Positions 1 to 11,346 of a DNA stretch of 64,000 nucleotides are shown piece by piece. Below the pieces are notes generated by a model. That model searched no databases. It had not been told where the DNA came from and worked only from the letters and a program-made list of their open reading frames with translations. Every line of letters starts with the position of its first letter. The stretch's first letter is position 1. A program made the position numbers and the translations under genes. Where the stretch lies: positions 145,124,382 to 145,188,381 of the forward strand of contig OY744517.1 of assembly GCA_963556195.1 (NCBI GenBank). Direction: 5' to 3'. The stretch comes from Sepiola atlantica (Eukaryota; Mollusca; Cephalopoda; Sepiida; Sepiolidae).

Positions 1-800
1 TTTTTTTAGGGTGTTTAAATTCTTTTAAACGTTCTACTTTTTTATTTACGAATCTAAGTACATTATTTTTCCATGCGTCAAATGTAGAGTGTAATAGTTT
101 ATGCTTTTTTGCCATGGATGCAGTGAAATTATCTAACGCTTTATTTATTTCCTTAACACATTTTGCATAATTTAAACCTTTAGGTTCTCTATAGTTTGGG
201 CCTTTACTTAGGAGTTTTTTTTAATTTAGAATTTTTAACTATCGCTAGCTTACCAGTAATCATATGCCATATGTCAGTATTACATAAAGGGGAGGATTCA
301 CATTCACATGATGGTATATACATTTCATCATTATCAGTAATATTTAAATTCTCTACAGTTTCTTTATAGTTAAAAACCTTATTCCGTATAGTTTGCCCTA
401 GTTTATGTTACTATTGGTTTCTATTCCTCTTTTTTAAGTTCATTGGGCAGTGACTGAATGATTTCTAGATTATTAAATATTTTAGGCAGATTTATATCAT
501 CAAATCCTTTATTTTCATACAGGACTACACAACCATTTCTAGGTTTATTTTTTATACCCTCAACAGGTGGCTTGTATAATTTTGTATCGATAATATCCAT
601 GATATACTCATACCATTGAGGAAGTTCTTCTTTCCTATATATCATATCCGGGTTTAATAATATTTTAGATGCTATGTCTTTTAATACCTTTTTCTTTGTT
701 TTATTAAGAAGTTTTTTTAATGTAATTAAAAGACTCGGAAATATTAGTCATGATAATTTCTTTAGTTTTTTTAAAAAACTCCTCGCATGAAACGGCAGAT
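1..800 (-). pseudogene. Penelope-like element reverse transcriptase fragment, broken
   Basis: Read on the minus strand this stretch gives, in order, a segment ending 'SLPNELKKEE' (645 to 421), a segment with 'NYKETVENLNI' and a Cys-rich patch 'SCECESSPLCN' (about 390 to 300), and 'LLSKGPNYREPKGLNYAKC' followed by 'AWKNNVLRFVNKKVERLKEF' (about 210 to 15). The order and wording match the region upstream of and entering the reverse transcriptase of Penelope-like retroelements (family knowledge). The pieces lie in different frames, with a stop after the Glu pair near 421 and a frameshift near 215, so the copy is dead. It runs off the left edge of the window, where the catalytic RT core would follow. 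No flanking terminal repeat is visible here. The PLE call is fairly secure; the exact clade is not. Confidence 0.72.
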
Positions 801-857
801 TCTCTATTGTTTCTATTAACATGTGTTCTATCTCTAGTACCATAGCGAGGCAAAGCT

Positions 858-905
858 TATATATATATATATGTATATATATATGTATATATATGTATAC
901 ATATG
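858..905. repeat. TA/TG microsatellite
   Basis: Alternating (ta)n interrupted by tg steps. No other content. Confidence 0.9.
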
Positions 906-1005
906 TTTTCTTTTCCCACTGCGTGATTGGAAATTTTCGGCAACTCTTGTCGCCTTTTTCAAACAAATATGAAATTATGAAAATCAATAGCAAAATATTA
1001 TATAT

Positions 1006-2035
1006 ATAATTAGAAAAACAGTGACCAGTTGGTTCACCCATTGAGTTCGGGTTAGTGTTTGAATCAGGAAAAAATAAGTTTGCAAAGCAAGTTAAAATAA
1101 AAAATAAAGACAAAATCCCAAATTAATCTCTTTCTGTTCGCCATAACAATCTCACTCACTCTCCCTTGTGTTATTCCCTTTTGTTTATAATGAACTATTC
1201 CTACCTTGACTTTTATTAACTTTGACTGTTAATAGAGAGAGAGAGAGAGAGATAAAGAGAGAGATATGGAATATATAGAGATATGGTATATATTATTTGT
1301 ATTGATGAGTGTTAGTGGTCCTGTCTCTTCATACCTTTTTAATGTTAAAATGAGATTATGCATTTCTTTAAAAAAAATTTTTGTATCCTGTTTTTGCTGA
1401 AAATCTCATGGAGACCTAAATAAAACGATGCAATTGTCAAATTATTTAAACAAGGCCACCATTATTTTATCGCAAGAGTAAATTAGTAAAAATAGTTAAG
1501 TATGTGTATTAAAAGCATTCTTAGTAATTATGGTCTATTTTTAGCTTTGAACATCTGGCAAATATTTGTACTAATTTGTATTGTATAGTTTTGAATTAAC
1601 CTGATTACGTGAAGTTATTTGGAATGACTTATATAAACGGCTGAAATTCATTGTTAAATATCAGCCAAATGAAGTCATATTTGTTATCAAATGGTGAGGC
1701 GTCGTTATTTTTAGTTTTGTTTTCTATGTGATAAACATCAAGGAAATAATCATTTTGAATGAAAACTACTTTTACAATTTTTAAATATTTGACCACCTGT
1801 GGCCCATTGGGTCATTATTTGTTATATATATTATTAAATATCTAATTTCTTCACTTTAACATACCCCCTCTCTCTCTCTCTCTCTCTCTCTCACTGATGT
1901 GAAATAAAATATATTTGTGCCAATAATATAGTCGAAGGAAAAGAATGAAAAACTAAGCTAGTTAAAATCAAGTATCGATATGGCAGACTGATTGATGTTT
2001 GTGTCTGCTTTTGATAATCCTTCAAAATAACAGTG

Positions 2036-2077
<42 letters not shown>

Positions 2078-2585
2078 CATACATTAATGAATTTTAATGA
2101 TTAAACCCAGTTTTAAAGTTTAGTGGACTTAACAGTTTATGAACTTTTAAACATAATTTTTAGGTAGATTTTAATCGCACATTATAATTAAAGTAAGTAT
2201 CTCTATTTTAGGTATTGGAAACTATCATAATATAAATTGTATTTGTTTATATTATATATATTTAGTTTATTACTGGCTATATATAAAATGAGAATAAACT
2301 TATCGGTCTTTCAGATATGAATTCCAAAATTGAACCGAATCAAAATGACAGACTTTGAATATAAAAAGTTTAATATTTTTTCAGATAGTCTTATAATAAT
2401 AAATTTGACTGATTTAAACAATTTACTGCAATTTTGTGAGTTACCCAATCATTAGAAGTGTTTTAATATATTTGTGAATAGTGTTCTACATTTGAATACA
2501 TAGTTTGGAATGTGTATGTATCCAAGAATATACTAAAACATTTCTAATGATTCAACAAACCATGACACTGCAGTAAAGCTAAATT
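1006..2585. other. AT-rich non-coding stretch with microsatellites
   Basis: No supported gene. It holds a GA run (1228-1266), a CT run (1867-1891) and a pure TA run (2037-2075). The rest is unremarkable AT-rich DNA with stops in all frames. Confidence 0.6.
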
Positions 2586-2589
2586 TATT

Positions 2590-3060
2590 ATATACTAGCG
2601 AGACACGAGTTCTGGTGTTGGGCGAAAAAAAAATTTGAGGGTCACTAGAAACTTCTGCTTTCATCCCTCAACCCCAGATTGTGCAAAATGTTACAAATTT
2701 TGTAAATATGTAGTTTTCCTTAATTTATTGTTAACTGCAGAAAAGAATCGATTAATAATAAGAACAGAAAAGATCTCATATTTACATATGAGAAACACAG
2801 AAATCCAAATATTTATTATGATTTAAACACTAAATAAAATAATGTAATTAGTTGTTTTTTTAATCACATAAGGTTGTTCATAGGAAATTCAAAATAGTAT
2901 TTTTAAAAAAAGAAATTGAAATATATTACAAATTTAAAAAAAAATCATATAAAAAGGGAAAATGTCCAATGTCAATAACATTTCAGGAATGTAACAACAA
3001 ATAATGGTTATTTAATAAAATATACTTTTTCGGAGTCAATATGCAAATATTTGAAAGTTC
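2590..3060. other. AT-rich stretch, possible old repeat
   Basis: Starts with 'actagcgagacacgagttct', resembling the opening of dispersed repeats elsewhere in the window (for example 20470 and 25505). A 63-codon open frame at 2635-2826 shows no recognisable protein. Nothing else seen. Confidence 0.3.
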
Positions 3061-3071
3061 CATTGAATGTC

Positions 3072-3270
3072 CTACTGGCTTGGCAGGCCGAAAGCAGGTT
3101 CTAAGGCATTTCCATAAATAGTAGCGATGGAGAGGCACTCGTGACGCCAAATAAATTCATGATAGTCCCCAGCGTGGTGCATCATTAACAGACCAATGCT
3201 GTTGAGGAAGTAGTGCATGGTGGGGCTTATCGCTCAATTCGTCTCCACAGCAATCAGTTGGAACACAAAT
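3072..3270 (-). other. GC-richer island, weak exon candidate
   Basis: Composition is clearly richer in G+C than the flanks. On the minus strand a pyrimidine run ending 'ttcttttcttgacag' (plus 3271-3285) could be a 3' splice site. Immediately after it one frame is open for about 37 codons (begins 'ICVPTDCCGDELSDK', ends 'RWGLS' then TGA). A second frame is open from an ATG in the middle of the island to TAG at 3072-3074 (contains 'HHAGDYHEFIWRHE'). I recognise neither peptide. A decayed mobile element is at least as likely as a terminal exon. Confidence 0.2.
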
Positions 3271-3959
3271 CTGTCAAGAAAAGAATTCGATTTATCTCTC
3301 TTGGATAAAAATGTTTGCTTTCAGGTGTTAGAAAATGTTGTCTTAATGTGTTAACGTGTATGATGAAGGGATATGTTGAACGGCAGTTTTCATTGCTGAT
3401 TACAGATATGGTGTCCATCTGAAAAATAATCCTAGTTGGATAAAATAATTTTAGAAAGAAACTTAATCAAAAAACAGTTTTATTTATTAAATAACATGGT
3501 GGAAGGATAAAAGCAAAACGATTAGCTAGTTAGAATCAAAGAGTGATTTTTCAGGTGCATCAATATATGGGTCTAACATTGAAAATCCGACTTAATTTTA
3601 TAGATAAGATTTATTCTATTTAACCTTACATTAAGACCCCCTCCCCATCCATCTACTTTTTACTCTCACATTTTTTATTTTTTCAATTTGCACTCAACAA
3701 GTTCATTTGTATTCCATTAGTGACAAAGTAGATCTTTGTTATTCACTTAAACATTTCTTTGATGAATCAGTTTTGTTGTGGCCTTATTTAACGTGCAAGG
3801 TAACCTGGCGTTGTACAGGAGAGATAAGTTTTAATTATCAGAAGGGAAAATTCTTTTTAAAACTCATATTTTTTCTTAAAGTTTTTATTTTATTTTTTAT
3901 TTTTTAAGTAGTCCATTAATTAAGAAAACAAGGGTCCTTCATGTCTTCTAGTCGATCAA

Positions 3960-4160
3960 AGTTGGTATCTGTTCTATTCAGTCCCAGGAGACCATTTTCC
4001 CAGACATTACCTCCTCCTTAAGGAAGGGGGGGGGATTTATTGCCTCTCGCCTGAGGTGTCCTTGCCGGGGATTGTTGACGAGGCCAGTCATGGCAAATTT
4101 TTCACTTACCAAGAGTATCCACTTTTTGGGAACTTGATTCCCCTACTATAAACTGACCTT
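3960..4160 (+). repeat. Dispersed repeat, 'gcctgaggtgtcc' family
   Basis: Aligns by eye with 31720-31870: a shared order of 'cag..c.aggag', a tract with 'cctcc', 'tttattgc', 'gcctgagg.g.cc', 'ccggggaatg', 'gacg.gg'. The same family recurs inverted at 38860-39015. Probably a SINE or the tail of a LINE; no promoter boxes recognised. Confidence 0.5.
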
Positions 4161-5272
4161 GTGTCTAACTTGCAGTGCGGTAAACAAAACGATTATCAGT
4201 GATATTTCAAAATCATTAAAAAGCTGCATTTTTTATATTTCATTTATTTCTTTTATCTTTCTTTTTTCCTTTTCCTCCTTTTTCCCTTTTCTTATTTTTC
4301 TGAGCAGTTCTGAATTTTATTTGATTGCATAACTCTCATATTTCAAAATCTCTTAAAGCAAGTCCATCGTGAATTCGCATTCTATACAAATTCGGTTCTC
4401 TCTACCATGACACACCTGTGTATGTGTACACACAGCAGTGATGGTTAACAAATTACATTTTTTCTTTTAATAATCCTGATATTGAAGTGAACCAAACCAG
4501 ATTCATCTCTGAAAATTGTACAGCACCAATATATCATGCTATGTGGGTTGTGATGACAGCATTAATATCAACTTGCAGGACTCCTTGAAAATTTTACCGT
4601 TCCTTTCTTCATTGAAGTTAATGTTTGTTTGTTTTTTAATTTTTAAAAATATTATAAATGATAAGAATTTTAGTAAAATGTTAATTTTACCTTTATTTTT
4701 AGACATTTTTCTCCTGACTTTTATAGCTAAAACTTTTAAATTAACTTGTAAAAATATCAGTTATCGTCTACTTCTTATTTACATTTACAAAGAAAGCTGT
4801 ATTAATACTACTATTACTGTGTCTATTTTGGATGAATTACGTCCCTTTGATTTAGCGTATGTGTATTGGCAACGTTTGGTGATTTTGAGGGTGTGTATGG
4901 AGGAAATAGATATGGCGATAGAAATACAGGAGAAAGAATTTGTTGGTTGCTATGAAAAAAGGAAAGCCATCTCGTTGTGGGTGAACTAAGGGAGGGATGA
5001 GCCAAATATTTGTATAAAAATAATATATGCAAGAGAAAATATGATTGATTGGGCCCCCGTTCAGCTCGGTTTAGATTGTTTTTGAAGCCGGAAAATGTGA
5101 GCAGTTCAATATTAAAAACTAAAATTAAAAAAATCCAAAATTAATTGCTTTCTGCTTGTGATATCACTCCTCCTCTTTCTCGACTCCGTGTTAAATAGTT
5201 TTACTACTTTTCCTGTATTTCATTTTGTTCATTATGGACTATTCCAATCTTTTTATTCTTTTTCTTTATTTC

Positions 5273-5309
<37 letters not shown>

Positions 5310-5939
5310 ACTATGTAAAATAAGAGTGGGGAGGTCGACATACAGCAAGCGAGGGTGAAAGTGATAGATAGAAACTTAGTAAGAGATGGGTCACTTGGTT
5401 AGTTAATAGCAAATTACGGCTAATTAGAACAATTAAAATGGAAGTTTTTTTTTCCAAACATAATTTAATCTCAACACTGCAATATTTTAGCATGTATTTA
5501 GTGTGATATAGAAAAAGAACTTTAGGGAAACGAACGTTGATTAATTCAGCTTTAGTCTAATAATAGATAATCCCTCCGTTCATATCACATTTCCTTTTTA
5601 TTTGATCTTCTGCGGTTTTTGGTTGAGCTGACTCTATATATTAATGCAACCATCTGTCAAATAATCCCTTTTGTATTTATTGTCAGATATCTAAAAATTT
5701 TATTTGTTATCATCTCATCTTTCATTCTTTAATCAAACTCTGAACAATAGATGACTAGCGTCATTTATGGCCATCATTAAACCAATTAATTAGTATTCTA
5801 ATGTGTTTGCATGAATGTTGTTTACAGTCGGGGTTAGTTTGACACAGAACAAAACCAAAAATAACAAACAATAGAATAATGTATTTCAATACTTTTTAAT
5901 TACGTGTTCATGTCATCGCTCATTTTCTAATTGTTACAG
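4161..5939. other. Non-coding stretch
   Basis: An open frame of 157 codons (4516-4989) is AT-driven and unlike any known protein. A GA microsatellite lies at 5275-5306. Nothing else supported. Confidence 0.4.
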
Positions 5940-6360
5940 ATTATGTAGCAGTAATATTCACTTTTGACGTTTTCGACTGAACTCCAATCTTTGGTTCCTC
6001 CTTGTAAGACATTCACAGCAAGAACTCGTCTTATTATCACAAATGAAAAGAACTTTCCTGTCTTCTTTCGTGTGTCAAGCATCTGGCAGAATTTCTATGA
6101 AAATAGTTTCTTTCTAAGAATTTCCAATCAGTGGAACACATTACCAACAAAATGCTTCTCTGTAAACTACATCATCATCTTCACATCTAATATCAACAAA
6201 TATTTGTCATAAACCATGCATAATCAAACTTTGTTCATTCCATTAATCATTTTCAATCCTCTCATAACATTAAACTGACAATCTATTCATTTCATTACTC
6301 CTCATGCTCGAGTAGCTTTTTGCCTTGATAAGTGGGAGCTCATTATTAAAAAATAAATAA
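5940..6360 (+). mobile_element. Jockey/CR1-type LINE, 3' end (copy 1)
   Basis: The plus strand encodes 'LQSLVPP...FTARTRL' and then 'FFLRISNQWNTLPTKCF' up to 'INKYLS' followed by a stop at about 6210. This is the C-terminal tail of the LINE ORF2 seen more fully at 46012-47345. The 3' UTR continues through 'ctcgagtagctttttgccttgataag' homology to an A-rich end near 6360. The copy is 5'-truncated and carries only the post-RT tail, so it cannot move itself. Confidence 0.7.
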
Positions 6361-7704
6361 AAGGATATGGTAGTTTGTTTGAGAAAAATGATTAGATAAA
6401 TGTGTAATATTACTTGAGTATTATTGATTCTCAGGTTTTACCCTCCAGGTTCACCTCTCATCTGATATGAGGGTTGATAATTTAATTATGTGACATGGAT
6501 GGATTTGAAGTTAGAACAGTTGCGATTCAGAACTTGCTGATGGAACAATGTACTGTGAGATCTTGCTAGATAGGAGCGTTTAGAAACCGTGGGTTCCTCT
6601 GAAGATGGTCACAAGCAACTTGTTACAATCCGACAAAATAACTTTATATGTTTGATATAAATTATTACTAGTAGAAGTAGATTTCTTAGGTTGTAGCTGG
6701 AGTAAGACGTTTTCACTACTTCCACTAAAAACTTTAAGTTGTATGAAGCATGCACTATAAGACATGCTGATCAACCCTGTCAAACGGGACATAACTAAAA
6801 TGGTCACGGATGGTGTGGCTCTCTTAGGGCTGGGATTGACCATGGAGTCTGAATAATTTCTTGCAGGCCGTGGGTTGCTGAGAACTCGTGGAAGAAAGCC
6901 AACAAAGACAATCATTTTAATGGCAAATTTTTTACTTACTTAACAATGGAGCACCTTTCCACATTAATTCCACATTATTATCGTCAAGCACTAAAACAAA
7001 CCTTTAAAAAATTCCTATTTGACAAAATAATTTGATTACGAAGCAAGTCGGTCACGTTTTCGTTTACTCCCGGGCAACGCTGGGTCGGTACAGTTAGTTA
7101 TTTCTAGCGTTTTGCTGTTAAAAGAAGATAATGAAGAATGTACGAAATATGTGATAAAAAAAAATTAGCCTGAACTTTCAAGTTAGAAGTTCTTCCTCCT
7201 TCTTTGGTTCAAGATAAAATTAGATCACAGATTAACAGACTACTGACTGCTGTCTTCAACCCCCCCCCCCCCCGCTTCATTTTTATTTTCAAATGAGGGA
7301 GAGGGGGGGGGGTGACAAGATGGTGGTGGGATGGGGTTGTTGTTCCCACTCACATGATTCTGATGTTAAGTCATTGGACCTACACTCGGTGGATGAACGA
7401 CATTCATCTCTTTCTCTCTCTAACTGCTCATAAACGAGTTTCAATCGTAAAAAGAGACAAGAAAAAAGTTCAAGTCCATATTACAAAAAGAAAAGAAAAC
7501 ATAAGTGCAATTCTAACAAGACCTACAATCATATCGATACAAATAACCCAAAAAATCAATTAATTGCTTGCATGATAAAAAATATTTCAGAACAAATTTG
7601 ATCATTGTTATTAAAATTTTCATTTTAAGAGACCATTTTGTTTGAACTTTTCAATGGAATTTTAAGATTCTTATCTTATTTTAAATGTTTTTAGTTTTTA
7701 CTTC
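6361..7704. other. Non-coding, possible decayed repeat
   Basis: A minus-strand frame of 111 codons (6580-6915) shows no known domain. The words 'cccgggcaacgctgggt' near 7068 form the inverted version of the 'acccggc.t.gcccgg' signature seen at 16110 and 25510. A C homopolymer (about 7261-7273) and a G run (about 7304-7311) follow. No gene. Confidence 0.35.
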
Positions 7705-8100
7705 TCAATATCTGCATTTAAATTTCTGCATGCAGTCGGGGAAACAAGGAGCAGGGAGAGAATTCCAAAGGCAAGCCGTTCGAGGAAAGAAACTATTAAG
7801 GTAGAAAGCTTTCCGGCATCTGGGGACCTCTACAGTGAAGGTGTGATTTTGTTGATTGTTGGGTTGATTGGGTTTATTTACGTTGAAGAGGCACAAATGC
7901 AGCAAATTCGTTGGAGCACATTCCATTGAAGTACTTGTAAAACAAGTGCAGGGATGCAACATTGTGGCGATGGGACAGAGGTTGGAGCTTGGTAGACTGT
8001 GGGACCTATTAGATTAGAGGCTCTTTTTTGGACCCTGTTTAAGAGGGAGACTAGTGGTTGGTGCACCAGTCCAGATGTTGCAACAATACTCTCTCTATAT
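7705..8100 (-). pseudogene. Jockey/CR1-type LINE ORF2 C-terminus (copy 2)
   Basis: On the minus strand: 'LLNRVQKRASNLIG' (about 8040), then in another frame 'SHRHNVASLHLFYKYFNG' with 'MCSNEF', then 'FFPRTACLWNSLPAPCFPD' ending near 7705. These are the post-RT motifs of the LINE family at 46012-47345 (there 'SCLDRVPNRLRNLV'). At least two frameshifts separate the pieces. The copy is 5'-truncated. Confidence 0.72.
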
Positions 8101-8694
8101 ATACATATGTTTTAGAAATTTCAAATGATAAAAAAATTACTTCAATAAAAAATGTTATTTACTTGAACATAATTTTATGTTGTTCAATCTTATAAATAAA
8201 AAAAATAGCTGATACAATTCTGAAAGTCACAACTCATTCTACAGATCTCTACATTACACCAGGTTTCATCATTTCCTATTGCTCCTCTTCCTCCTACTTT
8301 TCCTTCCCTTTTTCTTTGTCATCTTTTTTTTCTTTTTCTTTTCTTTTTCCCTTCTTATCCCCCTTTCTTCTTCCCTCTTTCTCCTCCTTTTCCGCCTTCT
8401 CTTTCCATCTCTCTACCCTTTTGCCTGAGATGATCATGTAATCATAATAATTATTCATTATTGTTATTAATGTTATTCGAGTTATACTTAATATTATTAT
8501 TTCTATACTTCTGCTATCTGCTATTATATAGTATATTCAACATATCTTTTGCTCCATTTTTATAACTGTTAAAACACAATCGCTTTTATGCTATCCTATG
8601 TAACGTATGTCACACACATTGTTTTCCTTTTTTTTCTGAACTATTGAGAACATTTTAGATAAGAGTTTTTGGGGTTCATTGCATCTAAAGAATG
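8101..8694. other. Non-coding with pyrimidine-rich patch
   Basis: A CT-rich run (8270-8420) of mixed cttc/ttcc words. Otherwise AT-rich and without supported features. Confidence 0.5.
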
Positions 8695-9060
8695 AACCTA
8701 AGTGGACTTTGCGGATCCTGTTATAAACTCATCTAGCTACAACAACTGTAAAAAAAAATTCCTTTCTTTCTTTGTGTACCTAAAACTAAAAGGAACTTCC
8801 ATGAGCAAAGTTTATTTCCAAGAACAATCCATCTGTGGAACACAATATGACTACAACATGGTCATTTTCAAGGTCAATGTAAACAAATTCTTGTTAAACA
8901 ATCCTCTTAAATAATCAAATTCTGCCCAGTTTTAACCATCGTTACCAATCTTCACGGTGTTGTCTCACCGTCCACCTGACAAACTCATTAACCCTTTTCC
9001 TAGAGTGGCCTTTGGGCCTTGATAAGCAGTAACTTGTTAGTACATTAAAACAAAAAAATC
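8695..9060 (+). mobile_element. Jockey/CR1-type LINE, 3' end (copy 3)
   Basis: Contains 'ttccaagaacaatccatctg' and 'gtggaacacaatatgactac', corresponding to the Phe-rich/Trp-Asn tail of ORF2, then the 3' UTR 'accatcgttaccaatcttca', 'tgtctcaccgtccacctgac', 'ggccttgataagcagtaac'. This UTR is the reverse complement of 24690-24830 and 46012-46160, which fixes family and orientation. Ends near an A-rich stretch at 9045-9060. Confidence 0.75.
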
Positions 9061-10080
9061 ACGTTTTTCTTTCACTACCTGACATAACTTATTTGTGTGA
9101 GTGGCACAGAGAGTATTACTTTGTAGTACAAATTTGGTTAACTTTAATTCATTTTAAAATGAGGTCTTACGTACAGATCGTGAAGATTTTCAAAGTAAAT
9201 TCATTGTAAAATGGACTCTTTCCTTTTATTTTAAAATGGGCTCTTCCAAATCAGCAGGAGAAAGAATTCAGTTGATATGACGAAAAACTAAAAATCTACA
9301 TTGGTTTTCCATACCCGTAAATGAAGGATTGTTTAACAATTAATTAACATCGAAAAAGACCCCCCCCTCTTCTCTAAAATTCTTTTCATCTTTTCTTTCT
9401 CGATAATTGAACTTTAGTGCCTATTCGATCAAGAAATCTTTTGAAAAAAAAAAAAAAAATTTGTTAACCAAAAGTTTTAGAGGTTTTGCTGATTGATCCA
9501 AAGTTCTGCTAAATCAACCATACCTTGTTGATTCCGAAATCAAATGGGGTTACTTAGCCGACTGCGACCCACACAGGTGATTGAACAAGCATTTGGATTC
9601 TGGACTGCACGAAAAACAATGCACTCAATGTTTGACATTGTGATATTCTGTGAATGATGAAAGAAGACGTTATCTTTATCTAATTGGAACCGCCTCTGAT
9701 ATTCACATAACTCTGTTATCTGCTCAGCTCGATTGTTAGATCTTTACCCCATGCACCTTTCCCATCCCCATCCTATTTCCGTGACAATGTTGATGATGTT
9801 GATTTTGAATATAAATAGTTTATATTGAGATAAGAAACTAAGATTTAGCTAATTACACACAGACAATTGTGGCCTGAAGATAATTGAATTCAAAGTTGCT
9901 AACATTTTACAAAGACACTTGTGTATCTCTCTTTCTCTCTCTCTCTCATACACACATATATATATATATATATAATATTAGTACTTAATGTATCCACATA
10001 AAATATTATAAGGAGATATAATTTTTATGTATCAGTTTTCTGTATTTACTTCAACAGTGCTCGATACGTAAGTAGAGCTA
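9061..10080. other. Non-coding stretch
   Basis: No recognised gene or element. A poly-A run (about 9445-9460) and CT/TA microsatellites (9928-9975). Confidence 0.5.
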
Positions 10081-10109
10081 GGTAGTAAGCAATAAAAAAT
10101 ATATATAGC

Positions 10110-10168
10110 AATTAAGCTACACAGAGGCTCCCGCGTTTCATCCCCGGGAGGAATCTTCAGGCTAAATG
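10110..10168 (-). ncRNA. Hammerhead ribozyme, type I, in left PLE arm
   Basis: On the minus strand the core CUGAAGA (complement of 10154-10160) is followed by a short stem II, then GAAAC (complement of 10135-10139). Stem III is 7 bp: A136-U119, C135-G120, G134.U121, C133-G122, G132.U123, G131-C124, G130.U125, with loop AGCC (numbers are the last three digits of the position). The cleavage triplet is GUA, with A17 the complement of 10118. Stem I pairs 'auuuagc' with 'gcuuaau', one U.U mismatch. All three stems and the conserved core nucleotides are present; stem II is the weakest (U.U closing pair, then U-A, C-G, C-G). It is in the sense orientation of the adjacent endonuclease ORF. Confidence 0.7.
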
Positions 10169-10468
10169 CATGGAGTTATTTTTGTCAGGTGTTTTTATAT
10201 ACATGGCTTGCTAGTTAACCAATCAGATTCTTTGTTGTTCCCTCAGCCAATCGTTAGGCTTCCCGCGAACGAAGGCTTTGTTGGTGACGCTCCTATACCT
10301 ATCCTATTTTTTGTTAACAATGGATTTTCCTATATCCTGTTTCCTTTGTTGTGTCAATATAGCGGGCGAATTTATTTTAACACGTGGTTTCTTGTATTTC
10401 TATTTTAGGTTTTAATTTTTAACTTGTTCAGTTTTTTTTTTTTTTTTTTTTTTTTTTATATTTATATA

Positions 10469-10842
10469 TCATCCTAAAGTAAAATTATTTCTGTGTAAAC
10501 AGCTGTTTGCTATTTCACTTCTAGAATTTAATAGGTTTCGGGGATCTTTAAAATTTAGGATTTCATATTTTTCATTCAGGCATAATCTACACGGGTCGTC
10601 TAAGTTTCTACATGTACTGGCCTGTCTTACTATTTTCCATTCAATTATTGGTGAGTGTCCATTTTCTTTGAGCTCCCAATAATGGTTTGCTAGTGCTGTT
10701 TTAGTTCGACGTTCTCTGTTTTTAAATGTGCTTTTGTGGTCATAGTATCTGGTCTTAAAGTCTAGGGATGTCATACCCACGTAGTATTTCTTGTTATTTG
10801 GTCTTTCGTTGGCAAATATCGTTGCTTGGTATACAATACGTT
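10469..10842 (-). pseudogene. GIY-YIG endonuclease domain of a Penelope-like element
   Basis: The open minus-strand frame starts internally after a TAA near 10850 and reads 'VYQATIFANE', 'KKYYVGMTSLDFKTRYYDH' (GIY-type motif 'KYYVG' and conserved Arg/His that follow), 'ALANHYWELKENG', and 'DPCRLCLNEKYEIL' (the C-x2-C ... E patch typical of this domain). It ends at 10469 inside the left arm. In PLEs this domain nicks the target DNA for target-primed reverse transcription. Only the C-terminal domain remains; the RT that should precede it is absent because the inverted arm starts there. The domain itself has no stop and still looks intact. Confidence 0.82.
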
Positions 10843-11170
10843 TAAATTACACAGAAATAATTTTACTTTAGGATGATATATAAATATAAAAAAAAACAAA
10901 AAAAAACTGAACAAGTTAAAAATTAAAACCTAAAATAGAAATACAAGAAACCACGTGTTAAAATAAATTCGCCCGCTATATTGACACAACAAAGGAAACA
11001 GGATATAGGAAAATCCATTGTTAACAAAAAATAGGATAGGTATAGGAGCGTCACCAACAAAGCCTTCGTTCGCGGGAAGCCCAACGATTGGCTGAGGGAA
11101 CAACAAAGAATCTGATTGGTTAACTAGCAAGCCATATATATAAAAACACCTGACAAAAATAACTCCATGC

Positions 11171-11227
11171 ATTTAGTCTGAAGATTCCCCCCGGGGATGA
11201 AACACGGGAGCCTCTGTGTAGTTTAAT
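11171..11227 (+). ncRNA. Hammerhead ribozyme, type I, in right PLE arm
   Basis: Core CUGAAGA at 11178-11184. Stem II is 11185-11198 (U-A and three C-G pairs around CCCG, closed by U.U). GAAAC follows at 11199-11203. Stem III pairs A202-U219, C203-G218, A204-U217, C205-G216, G206.U215, G207-C214, G208.U213 with loop AGCC. The cleavage triplet is GUA ending at A11220. Stem I pairs 11171-11177 with 11221-11227 with one U.U mismatch. Against the left-arm copy, A204-U217 replaces a G.U pair and U.G replaces C-G in stem I, so pairing is kept where the sequence differs. Confidence 0.75.
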
Positions 11228-11256
11228 TGCCATATATATTTTCATTGCTTACTATA

Positions 11257-11272
11257 TCTATATATATATATA

Positions 11273-11322
<50 letters not shown>
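11257..11322. repeat. (TA)n microsatellite
   Basis: Directly abuts the outer end of the right PLE arm; TA with two tct interruptions. Confidence 0.95.
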
Positions 11323-11324
<2 letters not shown>

Positions 11325-11346
11325 GTGTGTATTTAGGCAGCATATT

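Larger units (their letters stand above)
10083..11253 (-). mobile_element. Penelope-like element with long inverted arms
   Basis: Two near-identical arms of about 415 bp (10083-10500 and 10840-11253) face each other around a 340-bp centre that encodes a GIY-YIG endonuclease on the minus strand. Arm identity is above 90% by eye; for example the words 'tagtaagcaat', 'gcatggagttatttttgtca', 'tgtcaatatagcgggcgaat' all recur inverted. Both arms contain a hammerhead ribozyme fold. PLEs are known to carry LTR-like ends in direct or inverted orientation and to encode a C-terminal GIY-YIG domain (family knowledge). The left arm is the sense 3' end of the ORF; the right arm is an inverted duplicate at the 5' side. 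The RT is missing, so the copy is truncated. Confidence 0.8.

Noticed and set aside
4516..4989. 157-codon plus-strand frame as a membrane protein gene
   Set aside because: Composition follows the local AT content, no recognisable motif and no gene context.
6580..6915. 111-codon minus frame as a gene
   Set aside because: No domain recognised, and surroundings look like decayed repeat; not enough to call.
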